Source: DASRAJ01 sp039920305
GTDB taxonomy: Bacteria; Bacteroidota; Bacteroidia; Chitinophagales; UBA10324
Direction of reading: 5' to 3'
Length of the DNA: 10,097 nucleotides
Assembly: GCA_039920305.1 (NCBI GenBank)
Contig: JBDSEA010000122.1
Span: forward strand, 1-10,097
Shown: positions 1-7,192 of the stretch, piece by piece
How the letters are laid out: each line of letters begins with the position of its first letter
Position numbering within the stretch: the stretch's first letter is position 1
Made by a program: the position numbers and the translations under genes
The notes under the pieces: generated by a model
Seen by the model: only the letters and a program-made list of their open reading frames with translations
The model's database searches: none
What the model was told of the DNA's origin: nothing

Positions 1-3
1 ATA

Positions 4-11
4 TAACTTTG
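4..11 (+). promoter_or_regulatory. Bacteroidota -7 promoter element for the protease gene
   Basis: The octamer TAACTTTG matches the Bacteroidota sigma factor -7 consensus TAnnTTTG at every fixed position. Transcription would be expected to begin about 5-8 bases downstream, giving a leader of roughly 10-13 nt before the ATG at 30. The partner -33 TTG would lie to the left of the window and cannot be checked. The element overlaps the in-frame TTG at 9, which argues against that TTG as the translation start. Confidence 0.65.
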
Positions 12-29
12 CTTTTCAATCGTACCATC

Positions 30-2141
30 ATGAAAAGGTCACTTAAAGGAAGGCGTTTTTTTCTTATTACGGGAGGAGCATTATTATTTGCCGCCATTTT
101 ATATTTTTCCTTAGCTTTTCGTCAGAAGCCTGCGTCCGATAGCAGGCTGCTCCTGACCATGATCATGGAGGGCATCAACAGCGTTCATTATTCACCCCAC
201 CCAGTAAATGATTCATTTTCCTATAAAATTTTTCAGGAGTACTTAAAACGTGTTGATTTCAATAAAAAGATTTTTAACAGGAAAGATATTGATGAGCTAA
301 GCAGCTATCGGTTTTCTATAGATGACGAGATCAATGATAGCTCTTACGCATTCTTTGATGCGGTGATGAAAATTTATTCTGTCAGGCTGAATCAGGCTTA
401 CCGTTACAGTAAGATGGCACTGGCCGATCCCCTTGATTTCAGTGCCGATGAAAATATTGAAACCGACGGCGATAAGCTGGAATATCCGGCAGACTCTTTA
501 TCGCAGAAAAATGAATGGCGCAAGTATATGAAGCTCCAGGTTCTGCAGCAATTGAATGAAAAAGTAAATACACAGGAAAAAGCCAGAGCCAAATCAGATA
601 CGGTGAAAGTTAGGACGTACGATCAGTTGGAGGAGAATGCGCGGGCAGCAGTTAAGAAAAGCAATGAAGAATATTTCAGCCGCGTGAATGAACTGGAAAG
701 AATAGACTGGCTTGGAATTTATCTTGACTGCATCTCTAATGTGGAAGATCCACATACCGAATATTTTGCGCCTGTCAATAAGCAGAATTTCGATATACAA
801 ATGTCAGGGCAACTGGAAGGCATCGGAGCCCAGCTGCAACAAAAGGATGGCGAGATAAAAATTACAAGCATAGTACCCGGCAGCGCTTCCTGGAGGCAGG
901 GAAAATTAAAAGCAAATGATGTAATTCAAAAAGTAGGACAGGGAAGCCAGGAGCCGGTAAACGTAGAAGGCATGCGGCTTGATAAAGCCATTCAGCTTAT
1001 CCGCGGTAAAAAAGGTACTGAAGTGAGACTCACAGTAAAAAAGCCCGATGGTACTATTCTCGTTGTTCCCATTATCCGTGATGTCGTGGTGATTGAAGCT
1101 ACCTATGCACAATCAGCGCTCATTCATAGCAATGGAAATAAGATCGGGTACATCAGGTTGCCTGAGTTTTATGCTCCTGTAGATCAGCGTGGCGGAAGGA
1201 GCTGTTCTGATGATGTGAAAAAAGAATTACAGAAGCTTAAGTCAGAAAATGTTTTAGGAATTATTCTCGACCTGCGCGATAATGGCGGAGGCTCCTTACA
1301 GGAGGCTGTAAAGCTCGGCGGCCTTTTTATCAAAAGCGGACCCGTGGTGCAGGTACGGCAGCGTGGTGGAAGAGCGAATGTATTGTCAGACAGTGACCCC
1401 GAAATAATTTATGATGGTCCACTAACTATTATGGTGAATGAGAACAGTGCATCTGCTTCTGAGATTATTGCAGCCGCTATGCAGGACTATCATCGCGCCG
1501 TGGTTATCGGAAGCCGCACAACCTATGGAAAAGGTACTGTCCAGAATTTCTATAACCTTGATAACCTGGTTTCCCATCAACAAAGCAGTGCACCGGTCCT
1601 GGGTTCTATCAAAATCACGATTCAGAAATTTTACAGGGTAAACGGGGGCTCCACACAACTCAGGGGAGTAACACCTGATATCATTCTACCTGATCCATAT
1701 GCAGAGATTCCTAATGGTGAAAAAGAGAATAAGTATGCAATAAAATGGGATGAGATTCCACCAGCAATATTTGAGCCCTGGAAGGCCGGATATAGCTATG
1801 ACAAATTAAGAGCAGGAAGTGAAAAGCGGATGTCATCAAGCAACGCTTTTCAATTGATACAGGAAGAAGCCAGAGATTTTAAAGAACGCAGCGAGAACAC
1901 GATGTATCCGCTTAGCTATAAAAAATACAGTGACCTGCAGAAGATATTGAATGACAAAGAAAAAAAGTATGAAGCCATACTTTCTGATACAGGTCTTGTT
2001 GCAGTATCAAATCTTCCGGCAGATCTGGCCAGGGTTAATGCAGACAGCGTGAGCATTGCCCGCAATAATCAATTTTTTAAGAACCTGAAGAAAGATATTT
2101 ATATCAGTGAAGCGGCAACCGTAGTGGGAGAGATGAAGTAG
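30..2141 (+). CDS. prc: Tail-specific (carboxy-terminal processing) protease, peptidase family S41
   Basis: This 703-residue protein is a periplasmic or membrane-anchored serine protease of the Prc/CtpA type, which degrades or trims proteins from their C-termini. Residues 1-8 are basic and about 9-31 form a hydrophobic signal or anchor. Next come a helical N-terminal domain (about 45-250), a PDZ domain (about 258-350, with GIGAQL), the S41 catalytic core (about 372-558) and a C-terminal DUF3340-type domain to the end, the layout of long Prc proteins. LDLRDNGGG is the conserved pre-catalytic motif. NSASASE carries the likely nucleophile Ser475 and YGKGTVQ the general-base Lys501. By my alignment from memory, the Ser-Lys spacing is one residue longer than in E. 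coli Prc. I chose ATG 30 over the in-frame TTG 9 because the TTG lies inside the promoter element. The gene is intact, stands alone on the plus strand and converges on its neighbour. Its substrates cannot be read from sequence. Confidence 0.96.
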   Translation: MKRSLKGRRFFLITGGALLFAAILYFSLAFRQKPASDSRLLLTMIMEGINSVHYSPHPVNDSFSYKIFQEYLKRVDFNKKIFNRKDIDELSSYRFSIDDEINDSSYAFFDAVMKIYSVRLNQAYRYSKMALADPLDFSADENIETDGDKLEYPADSLSQKNEWRKYMKLQVLQQLNEKVNTQEKARAKSDTVKVRTYDQLEENARAAVKKSNEEYFSRVNELERIDWLGIYLDCISNVEDPHTEYFAPVNKQNFDIQMSGQLEGIGAQLQQKDGEIKITSIVPGSASWRQGKLKANDVIQKVGQGSQEPVNVEGMRLDKAIQLIRGKKGTEVRLTVKKPDGTILVVPIIRDVVVIEATYAQSALIHSNGNKIGYIRLPEFYAPVDQRGGRSCSDDVKKELQKLKSENVLGIILDLRDNGGGSLQEAVKLGGLFIKSGPVVQVRQRGGRANVLSDSDPEIIYDGPLTIMVNENSASASEIIAAAMQDYHRAVVIGSRTTYGKGTVQNFYNLDNLVSHQQSSAPVLGSIKITIQKFYRVNGGSTQLRGVTPDIILPDPYAEIPNGEKENKYAIKWDEIPPAIFEPWKAGYSYDKLRAGSEKRMSSSNAFQLIQEEARDFKERSENTMYPLSYKKYSDLQKILNDKEKKYEAILSDTGLVAVSNLPADLARVNADSVSIARNNQFFKNLKKDIYISEAATVVGEMK

Positions 2142-2190
2142 CTGTAAAAATCAATCCCTGAGATTCAGGTGATGTTCAGAGTGAAAATAC

Positions 2191-2220
2191 TTTTCCGAAT
2201 ATTCCCGGGTATTCCGAGAA
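2191..2220. terminator. Hairpin between convergent genes, possible bidirectional terminator
   Basis: The arms TTTTCCGAATA (2191-2201) and TATTCCGAGAA (2210-2220) can pair over 11 positions with one mismatch and one G-T pair, around the loop TTCCCGGG. It lies in the 84-bp gap between the stop codons of the protease and the hydrolase, where both need to terminate. Neither orientation has a clear U-tract after the stem; the A/T runs are part of the stem ends. It is therefore not a textbook intrinsic terminator. Confidence 0.35.
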
Positions 2221-2225
2221 AAAAA

Positions 2226-3761
2226 CTATTTACTTCCATTCAAAAACATTTGCTGAGTCCGCGATTCTGTTTCAGTGGAGATCCTGATTAAGTAAATTCC
2301 CTGCGGCAAGCCGTAAACAGGAATTCCGGCACGATCAAATGTGCCGTTCAAGCTTTTAATTTTTTGGCCCCATGCATTAAAAAGTTCAATCGCTGCGTAT
2401 TGTCTATTATAAAATATGATTTCAACTACGCTGCCTGTATTGAAAATCTTCCATTCAGGATCGTCCGGATTGATTTCCGCTGATTGGCGAAACATGCTGC
2501 AATTGTTAACATCAGCCAAATCATCAGGATTTGCCGCCTGGCAGCGGACATTCACGCAATCTACAAAAAGTGAGGTGGCAATCTCGTTGCATTTACCGCA
2601 GAGCACTGCCTGGAAAAAACCTGCAGTCCGCTGTACAATATAATCTTTCACCTTTGAAGTTTTGGTAAAAGGAAGTGCTAATGGATTCGGATCATCGCTG
2701 ATACCGTGACCCATATTGGAATCAATGTATACTTCTGCGCAAATATTCTGGCTCTTGCATTCATTATAAACAGCCCGTGACCCCAGCAGCCAGATGGTTT
2801 TACCGGCTTCAGGATTGGTATATTGAATATCATCACACTGTTCCACAGACGCTTTATTTCCGGTAGAAAATGTTTTTAGCTCCGCTGTGTAGGATACGGT
2901 TCCATCTAACTTTCCATGAAACCCTATGAAGGGTGGCTCGCCCGGCTCAATGAAACCTGCAGGGCTTCCATTTTTATCTGCCTCAGCCAGGCCTCCCCAC
3001 AGGTTGAACACTCCGCGAATGGTATAATCAATGCTGGGCTCACCATAATAATAGGGAGGTGAGGGCAATGACGCATTCACAGAGCCAAGCAGTGCAGAGG
3101 CTCCGGGCAACACCTTATCAATCTGCTTTTGGTTAAGATAGGCGGTATTCAATGCAATTACTCCCCCTTCGCTTTCACCCCCGATAAAAATTTTATTCAC
3201 ATCAATACGATAAGGCTGTGTTCCCTCATTCTGTCTTTTAATGATGGTTCGTATGGCCCCGCGCGCGTCCTGCAATCCGCGGTATAAAGCGAGCACATAG
3301 GACGCGGTTAATGATGAATTGTCAGCAATCTTTCCTCTTCTGTATTCAACGCTGAATGCAACAAAGCCCCGCCGGGCAAAATCCTTTGCATAGTCTTCAA
3401 TACCGGTTTTATTGGTGCACTCACTAAAGCCGCCGCCATGAAATAATATTACAGCTGGTAAAAGCGGATAAGTGCCACAGGAAAGTTCCGGATATAATAC
3501 ATCATATACCAGGGAATTTTCGGCCGCATCATTTCCATACAGGCATACCGTATCTATGATGCAGCCGTCCTTGGAAATCTGGTAATCAACATAATCATTG
3601 CTGATAGATGGAGATGCATAGGAGAGATTGCTGATGGTAATTATTTTATTGCTGCCAACAAAGAGCTTGTTAAGGCAATCACTGCAGGTGAATCCGCAAA
3701 AAGTTTGTGAGAAGGTGAAGACCGGCAGAAAAAGAGCAGCCAAAAAAATAGGCTTTTTCAT
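2226..3761 (-). CDS. Secreted alpha/beta hydrolase (HGGG-type esterase) with T9SS type A sorting domain
   Basis: This 511-residue exported protein is a likely carboxylesterase or lipase; its substrate is unknown. A signal peptide covers residues 1-18 (basic start, hydrophobic core, cleavage near FS-QT). The hydrolase fold spans about 75-385. LFHGGGF (His108-Gly111) is the oxyanion-hole motif of the HSL-like/carboxylesterase group. GGESEGG holds the nucleophile Ser197 in a GxSxG elbow. Asp286 (HGKLDG) and His352 (NMGHG) are the probable acid and base, so the triad appears complete. A cysteine-rich linker follows (about 389-421). About 433-511 resembles a T9SS type A C-terminal domain (WGQKI, LPQGIYLIRI), which would direct export through the outer membrane and release or attachment at the surface. 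It lies 87 bp downstream of the kelch gene on the same strand, so co-transcription is possible but unproven. Substrate assignment from sequence is weak. Confidence 0.92.
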   Translation of the reverse strand: MKKPIFLAALFLPVFTFSQTFCGFTCSDCLNKLFVGSNKIITISNLSYASPSISNDYVDYQISKDGCIIDTVCLYGNDAAENSLVYDVLYPELSCGTYPLLPAVILFHGGGFSECTNKTGIEDYAKDFARRGFVAFSVEYRRGKIADNSSLTASYVLALYRGLQDARGAIRTIIKRQNEGTQPYRIDVNKIFIGGESEGGVIALNTAYLNQKQIDKVLPGASALLGSVNASLPSPPYYYGEPSIDYTIRGVFNLWGGLAEADKNGSPAGFIEPGEPPFIGFHGKLDGTVSYTAELKTFSTGNKASVEQCDDIQYTNPEAGKTIWLLGSRAVYNECKSQNICAEVYIDSNMGHGISDDPNPLALPFTKTSKVKDYIVQRTAGFFQAVLCGKCNEIATSLFVDCVNVRCQAANPDDLADVNNCSMFRQSAEINPDDPEWKIFNTGSVVEIIFYNRQYAAIELFNAWGQKIKSLNGTFDRAGIPVYGLPQGIYLIRISTETESRTQQMFLNGSK

Positions 3762-3848
3762 TTGATTAAATTTTCAGTTATTAAAATAATTGGTGTACAT
3801 AAAATTGGCCACATATCAGAAATACTAAACCCCTGAACAGGACAGGTA

Positions 3849-5972
3849 CTATTGAATTAATATTTTCCTTACAAAAAATATATTCCCGCAGGTTATTTCA
3901 ATGAAATAAAATGCCGGCAGGGAATTACTCAGGTTAACCTGGATTTTGCGGTTAGCAGAAGAAATCATTTGCTCTGAAGCAAATAAAATCTGTCCGAAAG
4001 TATTCCTTACATGGATTGAAGCCTCATCACAGTCTATTCCATTCAAACCCTCAATGGTAAATAATCCATCCGATGGATTGGGCGCAATGAATATTGCTGA
4101 TCCATTACTGATGTCTTCCATTCCGCTTATCAGTACTTCCGTTGATGCAGAATTTACGCAGCCATTCGAATCTCCTACGATTACGGTATATAATCCTGAT
4201 TGCAATATGGTGTAGGATTGGTTTGTCGCCCCTGGTATGTCTGCACTATTGAACTGCCATTGGTAAGAATAGCCCGCACTCGCGGTAAGTATATATCCCG
4301 CCTGTGTAATTGACGGAAAAGGCGGAGTGGCAAACACGGTAATATAATTCTGTAAAATAAGGGTATCACTTCCATTGATATTGGTGGTGATCAGTGTTAC
4401 ATCATAAACCCCAGGCACTGCGTAGCAAATACCTGTGGGATTCTGGTCTGTAGAAGAAGAAGGAGAGCCCCCGGGAAAAAGCCATTGCCAGGAAACCGGG
4501 TTATTGGTGGAAGAATCAAAAAAGCTGGTACAGAATTTCTCACACAATTCTGCATCAGAGACTGCAAATCCAACAGCAGGGTTTTGTACGGGGCCGCAGT
4601 ACGTTGAATCCGGAACATACCGCCAGAGATCATTCATGGCTCCAGTAAATCCGGGAACTCCGCCACCGAACATCCAAAGGTTTCCAACTGAATCCACCCA
4701 TCCTACTGAGCCATATTTTGCAGGGGGTTCATTAGAAGGATCGGAAACACCTTGTGTTCCAAATACTCCTATGAAATTGCCGCTGTTTTCTCCGCTTACC
4801 CATGTCCACTCGTTCGAAGACGGATTATAGTTCCAGAGGTCATTAAAAACCGAGCCCCCTGTGTGCGCGCCACCCCAAAGCCAGAAGCCCCCGCAGTGAT
4901 CCTGCCAGAAGCAGCGGTTTTCATAGCGGGCGGGAGGAATGTTATTGATGTCTGGTATTCCCAGTGTTCCGTAAGTGCCAAGCCCGTTAGCGGAAGACGG
5001 GCCGCTGATCCAGGTAAACACATTGTTGTGCCAGTCATATTGCCACATGTCATTCCAGCACTTGCTGAGGTTATATCCGCCAAAGAAATAAAAATTTCCT
5101 GCTGAATCTTTCCAGTTGCAATATGATCCTCTTCCCGGGGGATAATTTGAAGAATCCGGAATTCCAATCGTTCCGTAAGCACCGGGGCCACTCAATGCTT
5201 GCGTACCCTGCATCCACGTCCACTCGCCAATGCCAGGATCCCACATCCACATGTCATTTCCAAAGCCACCGATGCTCCATCCTCCCATCTGAGGAAAATA
5301 AAGCGCCCCGCCAAATAGCCATAGCCTGCTGGAATCATCAACCCAGGCGGCATCACTTTCTGCCCGGGCTCCCGGCGAAGTGGTGGAAGTGGGTGTTCCA
5401 AGCGTTCCGTAATCCACCGCAACAGTGGCACTGCTTGGTCCGTCCATCCATGTCCACTCATTCGTGACCACATCATATTTCCATAAGTCACTCAGCACCT
5501 GGTAACCGCCGAAAAGATCATTGCCTATACCACCATAAAGCCAGAAGTTTCCTGCCGTATCTACCCATGCCCACGATCCCCAGGCGCGTGAACCCGGAGT
5601 GTTGGCTGAAGATGGAACGCCAAGTGTTCCGTAAACTCCTGCCTGGCAACAGTTGCTGCTTCCCTTCATCCACGTCCATTCATTCGTGGCAGGATCAAAT
5701 TTCCAGAGAGTATTGTATTCACTTCCGAAATCTTTTAAGCCGCCGAACAGCCAGAAGTTTCCATGCTGGTCAGTCCATTGAGTAGCCTCATATAGGGCAC
5801 CGGGTGTATTGCTTGCACTTGCTACGCCCAGTGTTCCATAGTTGGCTGGCCCATTGCTTCCACTGCTTCCCTTCATCCAGGTCCATTCATTTTGCTGGGC
5901 ATGGAGCAAGCAGAATGATAAAAAATTTGTACTTAGAAGCAAAAAGATTTTTGTGTAAAAAGAGCTTTGCAT
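3849..5972 (-). CDS. Secreted kelch-like beta-propeller protein with PKD domain and T9SS type A sorting domain
   Basis: This 707-residue surface or secreted protein has no visible catalytic motif. Residues 1-25 form a signal peptide ending near LHAQ. Six tandem repeats of 68-78 residues start at 28, 97, 171, 249, 317 and 387. Each runs NEWTWMxG, then YGTLGxP, a Pro/Gly turn, WxDxxGNFWLFGG and finally NDLWKYDP. The GG pair and the spaced aromatics are hallmarks of kelch blades, and six copies could close one propeller, as in galactose-oxidase-like folds. A PKD domain follows (about 466-547, VSWQWLFPGG...YDVTLITT), then a shorter Ig-like segment (about 550-615, YSYQWQFN) and the type A sorting domain (about 625-707, NPSDGLFTIEG). 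Such proteins are usually inferred to bind carbohydrate or protein ligands; that is inference here. Base composition is around 50% GC, richer than the neighbouring small genes. The start is the ATG before the signal peptide. Confidence 0.93.
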   Translation of the reverse strand: MQSSFYTKIFLLLSTNFLSFCLLHAQQNEWTWMKGSSGSNGPANYGTLGVASASNTPGALYEATQWTDQHGNFWLFGGLKDFGSEYNTLWKFDPATNEWTWMKGSSNCCQAGVYGTLGVPSSANTPGSRAWGSWAWVDTAGNFWLYGGIGNDLFGGYQVLSDLWKYDVVTNEWTWMDGPSSATVAVDYGTLGTPTSTTSPGARAESDAAWVDDSSRLWLFGGALYFPQMGGWSIGGFGNDMWMWDPGIGEWTWMQGTQALSGPGAYGTIGIPDSSNYPPGRGSYCNWKDSAGNFYFFGGYNLSKCWNDMWQYDWHNNVFTWISGPSSANGLGTYGTLGIPDINNIPPARYENRCFWQDHCGGFWLWGGAHTGGSVFNDLWNYNPSSNEWTWVSGENSGNFIGVFGTQGVSDPSNEPPAKYGSVGWVDSVGNLWMFGGGVPGFTGAMNDLWRYVPDSTYCGPVQNPAVGFAVSDAELCEKFCTSFFDSSTNNPVSWQWLFPGGSPSSSTDQNPTGICYAVPGVYDVTLITTNINGSDTLILQNYITVFATPPFPSITQAGYILTASAGYSYQWQFNSADIPGATNQSYTILQSGLYTVIVGDSNGCVNSASTEVLISGMEDISNGSAIFIAPNPSDGLFTIEGLNGIDCDEASIHVRNTFGQILFASEQMISSANRKIQVNLSNSLPAFYFIEITCGNIFFVRKILIQ
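4605..5891 (-). repeat. Six tandem kelch-like repeats inside the propeller gene
   Basis: About 205-234 bp per unit, encoding residues 28-456. At the DNA level the plus strand repeatedly shows forms of 'CCA(T/C)GTCCA(C/T)TC' (for EWTW) and 'AGTGTTCCGTA' (for YGTLG). The units have diverged but stay in register, consistent with duplication of a structural blade rather than slippage of a short motif. Confidence 0.85.
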
Positions 5973-6001
5973 TGTGTTGATTTTATCTTAAAGGAAGGAT
6001 G

Positions 6002-6009
6002 CAAATAGT
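6002..6009 (-). promoter_or_regulatory. Possible -7 promoter element for the kelch gene
   Basis: On the minus strand the octamer ACTATTTG keeps the TTTG half of the TAnnTTTG consensus but not the TA. A TTG lies 16 bases upstream on the same strand. Predicted transcription would start about 25 nt before the ATG at 5972, a typical leader length. The match is partial, so confidence is low. Confidence 0.25.
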
Positions 6010-6072
6010 GATGGAAAGTTAGGAACAAATTTGTTGGAGAAAAAAGAAGTGTTCCTGCAATAATATTCTGGT

Positions 6073-6091
6073 TACCTGACAAGGGCAGGTA
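6073..6091. repeat. Short perfect inverted repeat upstream of the kelch gene
   Basis: The arms TACCTG (6073-6078) and CAGGTA (6086-6091) are perfect complements around a 7-nt loop. It lies about 65 bp upstream of the possible -7 element of the kelch gene, with no T-run on either strand. It could be an operator or simply chance. Confidence 0.3.
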
Positions 6092-6172
6092 GATGTATCA
6101 TCGCAAGTGATATTATTTTCCGGCTGATTGATAAAAGCAATATTATCTAACTGTAATGCCAAAAAAGTGCAG

Positions 6173-6207
6173 AAAAAACGGCAATCTTTCACAGCATGCC
6201 GTTGCCG
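6173..6207 (-). terminator. Intrinsic terminator, leftward
   Basis: On the minus strand CGGCAA (6207-6202) pairs perfectly with TTGCCG (6184-6179) around a 17-nt loop, followed at once by six T's (6178-6173). A second T6 run lies at 6166-6161. The loop contains GCATGC, which could fold further. It would end transcripts from the DinB-like gene and the possible small ORF whose stop codon lies in the loop. Confidence 0.6.
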
Positions 6208-6347
6208 GATTTCAGTGGTTCAATCCCGCAGCAGTAACTGCAGTGCCGTCCTGAAATTAAAATTTTCATGTGATTACTTCCGCCATTGCTATAAGTTGTT
6301 TTTCTGAAAAATTCTTTTTCAATCATTTCCCGAAGTGTTTCATCCAT
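6189..6347 (-). CDS. Possible small protein of 52 residues, unknown function
   Basis: An ATG at 6347 opens 52 codons on the minus strand, ending at TGA 6191-6189. The predicted peptide begins MDETLREMIEKEFF, a plausible amphipathic helix, and ends in a segment with a His-Cys-Ser-Tyr-Cys-Cys cluster (residues 35-40). The frame is open 11 further codons upstream of the ATG, back to a TGA, without another ATG; a GTG directly precedes the ATG. It lies 48 bp downstream of the DinB-like gene on the same strand, and its stop falls in the loop of a terminator candidate, which fits the end of a transcript. I do not recognise a family, there is no Shine-Dalgarno sequence, and an ORF of this size can occur by chance. 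It could also be the tail of a decayed gene. Confidence 0.3.
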   Translation of the reverse strand: MDETLREMIEKEFFRKTTYSNGGSNHMKILISGRHCSYCCGIEPLKSGNGML

Positions 6348-6395
6348 CACTTTATTTACCAATCCATTTACTCTTTTTCCTCACAGGGTTCCGCA

Positions 6396-6920
6396 CTATT
6401 GCTGCAATATTTTTAAATATGCTATCCAGGGACCCACTTCTGCCTGATATTGCTTTGCCATGACGCGGGAAATCTGGGCGATATGATTAAGGTCGTGTAC
6501 AACCCACGCTGAAAGAAGCTGAGATAGGGTAACTTCTCCAAAAGCGGGATGAACCCCTTTTAGTTCCATCTGCTTGCCAGTAAGTTGCCAGGAGTGAAGA
6601 TGCCGGATATTGTTTTCACGCAATATTTTAAATTCATCGGATAGCTGCGCCAGTGACTTGCCTTTACTTTCTTCAAATTGTGCGAAGCGGTCAAATGGTA
6701 CAAATTTTTTGTTGGTATTCTCAGAAAGAATAATTTCTGCTCTCGGGATCCAGTCGGTTTTTTCTCCATGAATAAGATGACCGATAATATCATACACACT
6801 CCATGTTTCACCGCCCTCATTGTTTGAAGTCCACTCAGCGGAAAGATTTTGCAACATCGTATTGAGAACGCCGGGTGTGCGTTCAAGTATTTCTATTGAT
6901 TTTTCAATGGTAAAATTCAT
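6396..6920 (-). CDS. DinB/YfiT-like metal-binding four-helix protein
   Basis: This 174-residue cytoplasmic protein belongs to the DinB-like superfamily, whose members bind a divalent metal within a four-helix bundle. Some act as thiol-dependent S-transferases (for example bacillithiol-linked); most are uncharacterised. The expected metal ligands are visible: His48 in DIIGHLIHGE and the pair His142/His146 in VHDLNHIAQ, the usual H...HxxxH pattern. The length is normal for the family, and the C-terminus GPWIAYLKIL is typical of DinB_2 members. The start is the ATG that gives the standard N-terminal helix (MNFTIEKSIEILERTPG). A nearby upstream ATG is out of frame. No Shine-Dalgarno sequence or clear promoter element is seen. 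The reaction cannot be predicted from sequence. Confidence 0.9.
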   Translation of the reverse strand: MNFTIEKSIEILERTPGVLNTMLQNLSAEWTSNNEGGETWSVYDIIGHLIHGEKTDWIPRAEIILSENTNKKFVPFDRFAQFEESKGKSLAQLSDEFKILRENNIRHLHSWQLTGKQMELKGVHPAFGEVTLSQLLSAWVVHDLNHIAQISRVMAKQYQAEVGPWIAYLKILQQ

Positions 6921-7011
6921 GATCGTCCATTTTAAACAGTTTCAGTCCACACCGGGATTAGCCGGAAGAAACTATTCGGATTATATTGAAAGCCACAAAA
7001 TAAACATAGGG

Positions 7012-7066
7012 CATAACTTACCGGTGAATGCGAAACAGGGTGCGGTGTCTCACTTTCCGGTTTATG
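7012..7066. repeat. Imperfect inverted repeat between the DinB-like and methyltransferase genes
   Basis: The left arm is CATAA plus ACCGG (7012-7016, 7020-7024), split by a CTT insertion. The right arm is CCGGT plus TTATG (7057-7066). The ten paired positions enclose a 32-nt loop. The two-box arms with extrahelical bases, and a GTTATGC at one end on the minus strand, loosely recall an integron attC site. The outer box on the other side does not fit the RYYYAAC/GTTRRRY consensus well. I treat it as an unexplained stem-loop. Confidence 0.35.
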
Positions 7067-7192
7067 TTGATGTCATAGTAGTTTTTTTTTATTAATTAGC
7101 CTTGGGTGTTTTGCAGGTAAAAGTTGCAGAAGCTCATATAATCAATTTTTTCGTGAGCCCTTTTTTAACCCAATACTCCTGTTAGTGCTGTC

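Noticed and set aside
4435..5491. Several overlapping open frames of 99-131 codons on both strands within the kelch gene
   Set aside because: They are shadows of a GC-richer repeated coding region; stops are depleted there because the repeats recur. The 707-residue frame explains the region fully.
4605..5891. Regularly spaced repeats as a CRISPR array
   Set aside because: The units are over 200 bp, diverged, in frame and encode kelch-like blades.
7012..7066. A true integron attC site
   Set aside because: Only one outer box resembles the consensus, no second site is evident at the other end of the methyltransferase gene, and no integrase is present. It is kept as an inverted repeat only.
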